Below are positions 1-10,640 of a DNA stretch of 64,000 bases, in pieces (positions within the stretch are counted from its first letter, which is position 1; each line of letters begins with the position of its first letter). This DNA comes from Sphagnum compactum. Lineage: Eukaryota; Bryophyta; Sphagnopsida; Sphagnales. A program made the position numbers and the translations under genes. The DNA is taken from assembly GCA_965153455.1 (NCBI GenBank), contig OZ234501.1, positions 8,990,001-9,054,000 of the forward strand, given 5' to 3'. Under the pieces are notes generated by a model. The model worked only from the letters and a program-made list of their open reading frames with translations, was not told the DNA's origin and made no database searches.

Positions 1-1237
1 AGACACCTTGTTGCCACAATTGATGTTGGAGATTCATTATATTGATGAAGTGTGAAAAACTTGGAGATTGAAATGATGGTCATTGCGAATAACAATAACA
101 ATAGATATCAATCATTTGCAAAATGAACACATTGCATCAACTAGAACTCCAAGGAAAAATTCTGCCTATAGCCACCTAGCCACTCAACCAACAACTATCC
201 ATAGCCCAAATTATAGTATTTTGTTGCAACAACAACTAGAACTGGAACTACACTAAAAAACTAAAGTCTGTGCAACATTGATTGAATCAAACTCAAATAA
301 AATTTTGCTGCTACGACAACGTCTAGAGTAGCAAGCAAGCAACAAGGTAGCAAGTAATTGGGGTTTAGGGTTGCCTGCGCAAAGCTTTTCTTACAAGTTT
401 CTTCAAATTTTCCAAAAAATTGTCACTTCCTCAAGCATTTATCATAGTTTTTGTTAGTTCCAAAGTGCATTTGTCACATTTTTCGACGCTTCAACATTCA
501 TTTTTCTAAAAAAATTGTTCAAATTTTTAATAATTATTTAATATCGAACCTAACCCAAGGCTACTATATTTGTTTTCATTGCTTGTACCCATACAACTAC
601 TATAATTACTCTCGAACCTTGTGCATTAGATGCTGAGTTTTAGCATTTCATACGCAGATTTAATAAAATTTCCTTACTTTCCCAATACCATTGAAAGAGG
701 GGTTTGAGGGTGAAAGGAGGCACAAAGACAGGGTGAAGACAAGGTGGGTTTATGGATTTCTCTAATGTATTAAACTCCTTTACTTAATTTTTGGTTTTGT
801 TTTGTATTTAAGTGTATTATGGTGCACATTGATTTCCAACTTATGTTACAAAAAGAACAAAATATTGGATAACGGCACAATTGTTGAATGGATATATGAC
901 TAGGTGCACGTGTCTATATTATATTTTGCAATATTTAAATATTTCTCCAATCTTTTTGGTAGAAAATAGTTTGAAGGACTTTGTCTTATTAAATATATAA
1001 GGTTTTTGACTCGAGTTTAGGTTGTGCTATGTTCACAAATCTTTCTTGGTGTGCATTTTCTGTGCCCAGTAACGTGGTTTCAATTTTGGAATCAATCAGA
1101 TTATGTATCAATTTTAAAAGGCTGGACTCCCCCCATCTTTGCTTTATGCAACAATTTATTAATTTTCTTTGGAAACAAACAAGGAAATCCTACATTTTTT
1201 GTTGATCATTTGTTTACATCCATTGGCATTTCATAAA
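1..1237. other. AT-rich intergenic DNA, no gene seen
   Basis: Low-complexity AT-rich sequence. The only open frames are short and composed like random AT-rich DNA. A single telomere-like GGGTTTAGGG stretch lies near 358-372. The part from about 640 to 1340 resembles 15020-15620 in patches: both have a TTTAATAAAATTTC start, a TCTCTAATGT segment and a CATAGTAC segment. This suggests two old copies of one unidentified repeat. Confidence 0.5.
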
Positions 1238-1300
1238 GGGTACCATAGTACCTTGGCAGCTTTGACATTAATTACATTATTTGTAGAAATTTAGAAATTT
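1238..1300 (+). repeat. Dispersed repeat fragment with GTACCTTGGCAGC
   Basis: Contains GGTACCATAGTACC followed by TTGGCAGC and an ATTAATTA-like tail. The same arrangement occurs inverted at 15355-15400 and 15615-15660, and in the same direction at 15479-15510. The copies are similar but not identical, as expected of an old repeat family. No coding content is seen. Confidence 0.45.
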
Positions 1301-1552
1301 TCTAAAAACATTTTTTTCAAAGAAAAATATTTGTGAAAGAAAATAGAGAATCTTTTGAAATATTTGAATTTCAACATGGAATCTTCAAATTTAATTAATT
1401 ATTCAATAGCAATGTGTTGAAGCTGGCCATGTACTATATATATGGTATTGGTCATTTTTAGCAAGCACAATTCCATTGTGAATGTGGATTTTCAAAACCA
1501 TGTTGGATGAAGAGCAATGTAATGCCAGCAGTGTTTTATTTATGGATTTGGT

Positions 1553-1815
1553 GATGCGGCCAAAGTGGTAATCATCCAATGGAAAGAGGTAGCGCAACTG
1601 GCAATCATCAATAGGAAGATTTAGACAAATTTGGCTACAAACCAGATATGAAGAAAAAATCTTTAATCATCCTTGGATATTGTTCACTACTTGTTGAAAC
1701 CAAATATAGAAATCTGGCACTTTTTTACTTTCTCTTCTGGACTTCTGGAAATTGAAATCCTGAGAACTCACTTTCATTTTCAAATTTTTTGTTTTAATTT
1801 TGCTATTTGGCGAAA
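1553..1815 (+). repeat. Phased TGGCGA element, copy A
   Basis: One member of a dispersed family of about 270 bp. TGGCGA-like hexamers fall at 1566 (TGGTAA), 1599 (TGGCAA), 1632 (TGGCTA), 1715 (TGGCAC), 1746 (TGGAAA) and 1808 (TGGCGA), giving spacings of 33, 33, 83, 31 and 62. The core AGGAAGATTTAG, then TTGGCTACAAACCAG, matches the core of the other copies. It is the most diverged copy at its left edge. No target-site duplication is visible. Confidence 0.6.
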
Positions 1816-2822
1816 GTTTGAAATTTCATTGGTAAGAAAAAAGGCTAATGATCAACATTTGGATTTGCAAAAACCTACAGATCTACATTTGGATGTGCAA
1901 AAATGGTTGTGTAAATCCCTTCATGCAAGCTTTCTACTGCAAGATTCTTGGGGCATAAACTTTCCTTTTCCCTTTTTCCTAAGCACATCCACTGCTGTTA
2001 CATATATTTTCAGAGGGGATTATAAGAATTCTCGGGGCATTAACTTTTCAGGGCATAAACATTTGGAACATATTCACCGTACTATGTAAGAATCTTGCTT
2101 GTATGAGTTTGATTCCTTGTTTGCTTCCAAAGAAAAATCATTTTGAGTTATACACCACCCACCAACACAATCTTTGCCTAAATACAACGAAGTCGGAGAA
2201 ATCAGAAAGATCAGAAACTAGAAATCATCTGCAAACCTTCTATAAAAGATAACATGAGGAACAAAGTTATCTAAAGAGAAAATCTAGCCAAGGAGATAAA
2301 TCTGAAGCTTTTGCCTTTGCTTTGAAGCTATGGAGAGATGGAACTGTTTAAGTCGTGGATCCCTTATTTTCCTACACCAATTGCACCCTCATCCCATAAA
2401 ACTCACATTGTGAGAAGTAGCAAACGTCTGAGACATAGAAATGACAGCAGAATTGCAAAATTTTCTGGAGATAGTTTACTTATGAAAGTCAAGAAAAATG
2501 CCTACTAGAGGAAAAGGATCTTTGCGGCAAAGCCCCCAGTACCCTGCATTGGCATTGTCAGAAAATTCTTTGCTGGATATGATCTACTAAGGAATGTAGC
2601 TCTTGTATAGTACAAATATCAACTTCGTAACAGTTTTGCTCTAAACTCCAAACTTATCAATCTTCACATGAAACTAGTGCTGTACTTTCCCGATTCCAAT
2701 TCAGCTGATTGTATGCATTAATTTAGCACCGATTGATTGAATCGATCATACCCGAAAGTATGTACGCTACCACTTGACTTGAAAGGTCTGAGATTTACAT
2801 TTGCCCAACTGATCACATTCGT
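1816..2822. other. Intergenic DNA and probable 3' trailer of the hydrolase gene
   Basis: No convincing coding sequence. The right half, next to 2823, should hold the 3' untranslated region of the minus-strand hydrolase gene. I could not place the polyadenylation site. Confidence 0.35.
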
Positions 2823-4998
2823 TCACAATTCATTGAGAAATGTGATCAGTGAGGTTGCTACATCATCTGGGTATTCTTCCTGTGGCAATAGAGCTCCCGG
2901 GATCTCCACAAACTTAGTGACCCCCTTGGCTCCACGAAGAGCCTCCATCTCTGCCCGTGAGCGCCGGGGGCTCTTCATGGATGAAAGCACAAGAACAGGA
3001 ACCTTACCCTCCAGCTCAGCAAAGAGAGAGAGAAATTCCTCCCTTGACCGGACGGGGTCTAGTAAGCCTGTGAGAAAAGCAGCTGGCGCAAATCGGGCAC
3101 CTTCTCTTTGTGTTAACAATGTTCGATTCTCAACCACTGCCGTTGTCACGTTGTCCGCATCCGCATATACGTGTGTGAGATACTGTAGACGTATGTTTTT
3201 GGGACTGCTAACCAGATACTTGTACATTGCCCATCCCATACCAGGAGATCTCAGTGTTCCTCGCAAAAGTCCATATCTGTAGCACCCCCCACAACTCAGT
3301 CACCTCTTGGATTCAACAGGTCCATAATTGAACTCTTGTTACCAACAAGAGCCTATGGCTGGGAGAGCACCCCTAACCTCCATTTGTAGCGAAACCTGGA
3401 AGTTAATGCCTACCGTGTCTCCATAGTTGGGCTGCGGCCAAATACAATTGGGAGGGGCCCAGCCCAAGTGGGTGCAACAGCTGCTATTGCCTGTGCATTG
3501 ATAGCACCCTTGCTCAGTGCCCTTGCTGCAATGGTAGCTGCGTGACCCCCTCCTATGATCACTGGTACACCCTCTGTTCACAAAACCAGACACAAATTCA
3601 GATCCTGCAGAGTTTGTAATGCTGGAGAGTTTTGATGAGGTTTTTGCAGCAGATGCTGTGACTAGAGTAAAAGGCTAGTGGTTACAGAAGTGCCAGCCTA
3701 ATTCCTTCTTGCACTTGAGGTTCAAAACTCACAAAGCTCACAAGCACGTCAAGCTGCGGACACCAAGGATGAGTTAAACCCTCCTAAAACATGTCAGCAA
3801 TCTTACACATTAGCTCAGAGGCAAGAGCAGTGAAGTTCATGTATGGTCCAAATGAATGTTCACAGTGACCCAAGGAGATAGAGGAACGTAGTATTCACAA
3901 CCTGAAGTAAGACCAAGAGGACCATTTGCATCCAGCACCAAATCAATCAAGAACTTCTCAAGTACATCAACGGTATACTCAATAGGAGGTCGATCCGAGA
4001 GGCCTAGCCCCGGCCAATCGACAACCACAGCTCGCCAATTGTCAGACCCAGACTGTTTTACCAGAGTTTCAGCTACAGCCTGCCATTCTTCCGTTGTGCT
4101 CACATCTGATAGACTTGGCAGGAGCAATAAAGTCTTTGAAGGACGGCCCTCACTCCCAGAATGCTCTACATAATGAATGTTTAACTGGTTGCCTTCATAA
4201 GACCATTGCCATGTCCCTGTTTTAAGTTGCTGCTTCCATTCATGTACAACAAATCACAAAGTGGTGAATTATGATGAGACAACTGCAAGTGTGGTGGCGG
4301 CGGTGTCACCAAGGATTCCAGATTTTCAGCAAACACAGAGAGCATCTTAGGTCAAATAGAATCAAGCTTTCCTTCCTCTTGAACTCTCAATTTCCAAATT
4401 GGAAACTGGAATCGTAGCATCCATGAGGAAACTGAGAACCACAGACATTACTACACAACAAGCCATTTTCTGTTGAAACAAGAACATAATTAGGGTTTCG
4501 CTTCCAGTTCTCCTCACCAAAAACCCAGATTTCTACTGAAGAATTAGCCAGCCCTAAGCATGATAAGAACAACATACACCAACATCAAACTCTCCCTCTT
4601 TCTTTCACAATTCGTTTCACGGGTAGATTGTGTTTTACCTTGGAAGGTTGGGTAGTCTCCACAACAGCAGCTGGCAGGCTGGAATGAGGTCTCATTCCAG
4701 CCCCTTTCTTCTTGCCCTTCTCCTCCATAAGTGTCCAATTTGCTGCCTTTCTGATACCCCGCACATACACTCCATGTGCAGCCCAGGAATCACTCTGCAC
4801 TTTACTACCCACCACGGCTGTTGCTCTGGAGCTGTGCACCAAACAACACAAATCACCTTTGGGTGATGAACCATGACAAGACTTGTACATCAAAGAAGGC
4901 ATGGAATCTTGGAGCTTGAGAGCAACAGCCATGGCCATTGTGTGCACAGGTCTGACATAAGAAACTGAAGCCACTGTAGCTACTGCCACTGCTGCCAT
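2823..4998 (-). CDS. Alpha/beta-hydrolase-fold protein, probably plastid-targeted, four exons, triad apparently lost
   Basis: Exons on the minus strand are 4998-4639, about 4229-3902, 3573-3414 and 3276-2823, with a stop at the last. Introns start GT and end AG, and the phases fit (0, 1, 0 after 52 codons plus two bases). The product is about 433 residues. Exon 2 could instead start at 4232, adding one Gln. Residues 1-120 are rich in Ala, Ser and basic residues and look like a plastid transit peptide plus linker. The fold is recognised from LLLLPSLSDVST, a WPGLG turn near 192-196, a strand-turn VIIGGGHAAT near 234-243, and the ending PGALLPQEE. In a working hydrolase the elbow would be G-x-S-x-G; here the central residue is His240. 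The usual C-terminal His is replaced by the ALLPQEE segment. I recall a plant family of similar length with the same features. Its substrate or partner is unknown to me. Confidence 0.88.
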
Positions 4999-5399
4999 TT
5001 CTGAAGCTTTGAAACGTCAAAAACCCAAACTTCCAGAGAAAGCTACCTCTTTACCCACCTGATCATGCAACAACAATCAAAATCTGCAAAAGCAAAAAGT
5101 CTGCAACAACAATAGACTATTGTTTGTAAACTTTCTCTACCATGTGCAAATGTACCCAAGACTACTACTTTCTTTGCCCACCTGATTGGTGCAACAACAA
5201 AGTTTGCAACAACAAATGCCTGCAACAGCAATCTACCCCAGAATTGTGGGACACTGTGGCTTCTACAAATTGTTCAACAGAGAGTATTCAAGCTTTCCAT
5301 TATCTACTTTTGCTTTTGCATAGGTTTACACAAAGTTCCACGTCTCCATTTTGACCCTGTGCAACGTGTGTAGCTGTGAACAGGCTTGCTTCTTAAGAG
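4999..5399 (-). promoter_or_regulatory. Upstream leader/promoter of the hydrolase gene with a 123-bp duplication
   Basis: This DNA lies directly upstream of the start codon at 4998. The segment ACCCACCTGAT followed by a GCAACAACAA tract at 5053 recurs at about 5176, so roughly 123 bp has been duplicated and has diverged. On the coding strand it is rich in TTGTTG. No clear TATA box was placed. Confidence 0.35.
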
Positions 5400-5690
5400 C
5401 TTTTGTACAGGAGAAAGGGTCTTTATATAAGGGCCTACTTAAGGGTCTTTGTCTAAGGGTCTTACTTAAGGGTCGTTCTCTAAGGGTCTCCTTAAGGGTC
5501 TTGGTTTAGGGGACTACTTAAAGGTCTTTGTTAAGGGGGCTACTTAAGGGTCTTGGTTTAGGGGACTACTTAAAGGTCTTTGTTAAGGGGGCTACTTAAG
5601 GGTCTTTGTTTAGAGGCCTACTTAAGGACCTTTTTAAAAGGTCATCGTCTAATGGCCTACTTGAGGGTCACGTTTGAGAGCCTTCTTGGG
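5400..5690. repeat. Tandem array of a CTACTTAAGGGTCTT-type unit (about 26/52 bp)
   Basis: Imperfect units of about 26 bp, each containing ACTTAAGGGTCTT or ACTTAAAGGTCTT, are repeated across the segment. The best part is a near-exact 52-bp repeat starting at 5501, 5553 and 5605. The flanks decay gradually. The short plus-strand reading frame over it is a by-product of the repeat. Confidence 0.8.
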
Positions 5691-6889
5691 GATTTTGTGG
5701 TAAACTCATTGGCAACTCATTTTGGAATAAAAGGTATTGTAATATACAATGACCCATGTCATGATATTTTACATTACTTTTATTTAATTTTAAAATAAAT
5801 TACACTTTGGATAAGACTCTTTATAGTATGTACATATAACATCTTATAGCTAGTTCTAAATTACTAGGTACTTTTGATAAGTGTGCTTGAAACTCATATG
5901 TTTCTCTTAAGACCCGAGCTACTTCTAGCATGGAGTAGTTGGAGACCCAAATGAATATTTGCTCCTTTGTGAAGAGTTTTTGTTGACATGAACCCTACCA
6001 TTTTGCAAAAGTGTGTTTATGGATGTTGGCTTGGGCATGATAATACACAACTTTTCTTCAAAGTGCAAGAGGGATAAATTTTCAATGCAAGTAAGTACAT
6101 ATGGTTTTGACTTTTGATCACCTTCTTTGGCATTATTTAATGTGGGATGAGATTTAGGATCAAGGCAGCCCAGTTCTTTTGTAGTGCATTTTTGCTTTTT
6201 ATGAAATTGCTTTCAAAGAAGCACTTATTGATTTAGAATTAGAAAACGCCAAATATCTATAATGACCACTCTAGAAACCATTCCAACATAAAAAGGATTT
6301 TGAAGGATTTTGAAGGTTTTTTCAGGTTTAGGGTTTAGGGTTTTTTTTCAGATGATGAATTGTGTGGAATTATTCACAACTATAAATCACAATTTGAGAA
6401 AGAGAAATATCTATAATTGTGTTTTTTAAATATATGCATCTCCTTTTATTCATTGCCTTTACCCTTCGGCCAAAAAAAGCTATCCAGGTAAAGCAATGCT
6501 AATGAGAAGTTTGCATGGAATGTGCAACCCTAATTTCCTAGGATTTGCACACTAGACTCTCTCTCTCTCTCTCTTTTTGTTTGTCCAAAATCGAATGACT
6601 TTTAATGCAGCAAAAGGATGTGTCTACCCTTTTGACCCTTTTGAAAATGTGAGATCCCAAATTTGATGAAGTTGTTATTGCAAAAGAAGAAGGGTTTTGT
6701 ATATTTCAAATCTTCTGAAAGTAGTGGATCCAAACTTTGATGAATTTTGATACAGGTAAGAAATTTGTAATATCCTTCACTCGCCTTGACACTAGTACCT
6801 CTTTCTATGCTCCATATGCAAACTTGTGGAATGACAATAGTTTTATGATTTCATAATCTTTGGGATTGTTCAAAATCTTGAAACAAATA
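5691..6889. other. AT-rich intergenic DNA with telomere-like and CT microsatellite tracts
   Basis: No gene is seen. Three short repeats of GGATTTTGAA lie near 6298-6315. Two to three copies of the plant telomere unit TTTAGGG lie at 6325-6345. A (CT)n tract lies at about 6555-6574. Confidence 0.5.
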
Positions 6890-7168
6890 CATCACGATGA
6901 ACCACCGATCAAATAAATTCTAAAAGAATAAACCCTTTGAGCAGGGCCATTTCCAAACTGGAATAACCACCGGGTATCATTGGGGGTGGGGGGAGGGGAG
7001 TGAAAAACAAACATTTTTTTCCCCAGAACTGAACCAGAACCGGACCCAGGGTTCCTTTCTTTTGTGGACCCAGAGAACAAGAAGTCATTCCAATTTTTCT
7101 TAAAGAACTGGAACCGGAGGTTCTTCGTAAAAGGCAAGAACCGCCCAACACTAGTCGAAGCCAACTAC

Positions 7169-7497
7169 GGACGGATGAAAAGAAGTGGATTTGAAATGGA
7201 TCGTCCAAAAGTACAGAAAGCGGCTAACACTTACTTCTGCTGTATGCGCAGAGACAGAATCGGTAAAACTTTTCCAACTATGGACGGATGAAAAGAAGTG
7301 TGGATTGAAACGGATCATCCAAAAGTACAAAAGCGGCTAACACGTACGGTGTGTGCGCAGAGGCAGAATCGGTAAAACTTTTCCAATTATGGACGGATGA
7401 AAAAACATTAGATTGAAGTAGATCATCCAAAAGTACAAAAGCGGCTAACACTGCGACGGTGTGCGCGCAGAGACAGAATCGGTAAAAACTTTTCCAG
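7169..7497. repeat. Minisatellite, three units of about 110 bp
   Basis: Units begin with GGACGGATGAAAA at 7169, 7282 and 7391, and end with CAGAATCGGTAAAA plus TTTTCCA. Each contains GATCATCCAAAAGTACA (or a close variant) and AGCGGCTAACAC. Periods are 113 and 109 bp. The units are more GC- and CpG-rich than their surroundings. Short frames that cross it are not convincing genes. Confidence 0.85.
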
Positions 7498-7698
7498 GGA
7501 AACAGTTCTGCTGCTTCTCATCCATCATTCATTGGTTAGCCAGCGACAGTGAAGTCAAGGCACGCTTTCATCGTTCGATTCTCATCCATCTAAGGAAACA
7601 AAATGTCGACAGTTTTTGGACAAGGAAGGCCGGCTTCATCTGAGGAAGGTCCATTTGGAACCAATTCGTCTTGCCTCAGCAGCCTTTTTTTTTGGTTA

Positions 7699-7985
7699 TT
7701 GCCAAAAAGCGAAATTCAAAATTAAAAAATTAAGTGAATTAATTTGGAGGCTTTCCAATCGCCAGAAGGGAGGGGGCCCGAAAAAAAATAAAAATCGCCA
7801 GATTTCTGCACTGGGTTTCCAGTTTGAATTCAAAAACTTATAATTGAAGGATGATTAAAGATTTGTACTTCAAATTTGGATATATATATATATATCGCCA
7901 TATTTGGCTAAATCTTCCTATGGATGGTTGTCACTTTTTCTACTTCTTCCTATGGAAATTGCCACTTTGGCTAAAAACTAAAATT
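7699..7985 (-). repeat. Phased TGGCGA element, copy B (inverted)
   Basis: Reverse-complement copy of the family. On the plus strand its motifs read TTGCCA 7699, TCGCCA 7759, TCGCCA 7795, TCGCCA 7895, TTGTCA 7929 and TTGCCA 7959, giving spacings of 60, 36, 100, 34 and 30. Read on the minus strand it starts with TAGCCAAAGTGGCAAT and contains AGGAAGATTTAGCCAAAT, as in copy C. A (TA)n tract is inserted near 7880-7895. It sits head-to-head with copy C. Confidence 0.7.
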
Positions 7986-8091
7986 CCTGGAAAAAAATAA
8001 CTATTACAAACAAAATTACACTGTTTTCTTTTTTAGGAATTTTGAAAACAAAATTCTATTACGAACAAATTACACTATTCTTTTTAGGAAT

Positions 8092-8369
8092 TTTAGTTTG
8101 TAGCCAAAGTGGCAATCATCCACAGGAACTTGCAAGATGAAGGAAAAGTGAAAAGATCCTAGGAAGATTTAGCCAAATCTGGCTATAAACCAGAAATAAA
8201 GTACAAATCTGTAATCATTCTTCCATATTTTTCGCTTACATAATGAAAACCAAACATATGAACGTGGTGGTTTTTTTTCTTTCAAACTTTGGCGACTGAA
8301 AACCTCCAAAATCACTTCTTTTTCGAATCTTTATTTTTTTAATTTCTCTTTTTGGCGAAACTCCGCCAG
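8092..8369 (+). repeat. Phased TGGCGA element, copy C
   Basis: Starts TAGCCAAAGTGGCAATCATC, passes through GATTTAGCCAAATCTGGCTA, and ends TTTTTGGCGAAA followed by an imperfect palindromic partner CTCCGCCA. Motif starts are 8110, 8180, 8290 and 8353. Against copy E, two intermediate motifs have decayed to TTCGCTTA and TGGTGG, but the intervals are kept (70, 110, 63 against 65, 105, 62). CpG-richer sequence follows at once on the right. Confidence 0.75.
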
Positions 8370-10640
8370 AAAAGAAAACAAAAAGGGCAGGTTTGCTGCC
8401 GCTTCCGTGACGTTTGTGCGCAAGTTGACGAGTCTGACAAGTGCGCACCGCAGCAAAGTCTCCCCTCTCTCGAGGATACCGCGGATGTCTCTGGAGCCAT
8501 TGCTGCTGCAGTAGAGCTTGCCATTGCTCAACCAGCAGAGCTTGCGAAGAACCATCTCAAGTAGCTGCAGTTGTTGGAGAGGAGGAACAAGCTTTCTCTG
8601 AGTATTTGCCAGTGGTGGGGTTTTTGCAGTGCTTTCCAGGGCTTGTAGCTTCCTCTCCCGGCTGGAGCGGAACTCGAATCTGGTTGCCGTTGTACTGTAG
8701 TACATCAACAACAAGAGGTCTGATCTGCTTAACAAAGCAAGACAGATTTTCTCTTTTCTGTTTCTGTGTTTTTCTCTGCCTTCGGAATTTGGCAAATCAA
8801 GAGTTATTTCCAAACGCTTCCTACTCATGAGTTGGGGGGAGGGTGGCCTTTTTGAAGCGCACCTTTGTGCTCAAAGGATCATCATCATGTTCTTTGGGCT
8901 CTTCGTGTTGTTGTGTTTCTCTTTCTCTTCCTTTCTACCTTTCTTTTTTCTATGTTCCAATTTCTTTGGTCATCTCCTTCATTGGCCTAGCCAACCAGTG
9001 TCATGGCTATGTTCTCCTCTTACTCCTGCTCTTTGGTCATGTGACACGAACTCTGGCCACTACAATACACTGTTGTTGCTGCTGAATGTACTCTCCCTAT
9101 GTAGGCCCCTGTAATACGTATTATGCCTTGCTCAGCTTGGATGCTTTCTTTTTACAGGGACAACCAAAAAGGAAATGAAGTTTACCCTCACGAGCTTTAT
9201 GGCAGCTTGAATGAGGATCGACACTGTTTTTATGAGTTTGTCTTTTGATGGGTAGCCAACGTCATGGCCTAATCTTTCCCTTGCTTCCAGAGGTGCAACA
9301 GAAACTCAGGATGCAGCTTTTGCACAATGGTTGGCCTGAAATTTTGGGTTGATTATTGTTTACTTATCTACACACACCATTGGGATCTGATGGATGAAGT
9401 CAGTGGGCAGTCATAGCAGCTCGTCCCTGCTGTTCATGATGAAGCTGATGTTGTGTTGATTGTGTGTTGATGGTGTGCTGCTGGTGTGGTACTTTGTGAG
9501 TGACTCTCATAAGGTTATGACTGCAACCATTGTCATGTTACCGTCTACAGGTCTTTTGTGCGGAGATGTCTTGGCAACTTCACAGATAGGTTGCTGTCAA
9601 AGGTGACTGATGATGCCTGTGATTGCTGCTGCTGTTCATGCCACTCCTCATTTCTCTCTGTGCTTTCCAAGGTTGTGTCTCCTCATTTTACTGCTCACTC
9701 ATTTGTTGTAAGAATACAAACATGATTGAGTGTGGAGTGTGAAATTCAGATTGACAAAATTCAAGTGGGAAGATAATTTTATGAGAACTTCGTCTCTCAG
9801 ATGTCATTGTCAGATTTGCATTTGTCACCTATAGGATGGGAACCCAAGTGGAAATTTTCAGAATGTGTACCCAAACATCTGGTCTTCTCCACTCTACCAC
9901 CCTGTACCAACTGTGTAATTTGGATACAACATTGCAGTAGTTAAGTTGCAATCTCAAGTCACTTTGTATACTCTTTGAGTTGAACTCAGCACTCGAGATG
10001 CACTTCATCAGGAGGATGAACATAGGAAGGCCACAAGCAGCAACAGTGGAAGACATGTCTTGATTGTCATCGTATGAAATTCTTCAGGCAATGACTTTGT
10101 ATTGTCTAGTGCTACATACACTGGTGGACAAGATGACATCACGATTGTGATATTCTTTTCTTTTCTGCTACTATTTTAGGTTTTAGGACCGTAGGGATTT
10201 TTTTTGAGTCAATGGATGCTATTTTAGGTATCAAAGTTAGCACAGAACATATGCACATGTGAACTTGAAGGTATTTTCATCATGTGAATCCTTGAAGTCT
10301 TCTCCCTTTGTCAGTGGAATCTTTCCACCAGTTCATTTGATGATTAAAACTTCATGTACAGACTTCTATGCTTGAGAACAGCATGGGTTTCATTGAGCAT
10401 TTGGCAAGTGCTCTAAGCAATTTCATTTTCTCTATTCTGTAGGATTGGGTTTTCCAATTTCCCCTGTTTGCTGATATTTCATCTGTTTTGAAATCCCTGT
10501 AATAAAATCCCTTTTGTTGGGTCAACTCTTTATCCTATTTGTATTGGAGATGGAGAAATTCTCAGTAGATATGAAGAAATTTTCTGCTAATCCTTATGTC
10601 TGGATTCTTGTGGTGAAGGTGGATCCTACCCTTTTTCAAG
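8370..10640 (+). other. CpG-richer island then probable leader/upstream region of the 10641 gene; no supported CDS
   Basis: From 8390 to 8830 the base composition rises and open frames exist on both strands at once, as expected of unconstrained moderate-GC DNA. None resembles a protein I know. The segment 8830-10640 has mixed composition and many stops. It could be promoter plus an intron-bearing 5' leader of the gene at 10641, because a pyrimidine tract and CAAG lie directly before its start codon. I could not place exons. Confidence 0.3.

Noticed and set aside
2737-3282. Plus-strand open frame of 181 codons
   Set aside because: It is the antisense of the last exon of the minus-strand hydrolase gene, whose protein and splice sites are convincing.
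6325-6345. Interstitial telomere repeat (also at 40871-40903)
   Set aside because: Only two or three short units each. Such TTTAGGG runs are common in plant promoters and do not indicate a chromosome-end fusion.
8331-8830. Long open frames on both strands
   Set aside because: Both strands are open over the same CpG-rich DNA, neither resembles a known protein, and the region looks like a promoter or leader.
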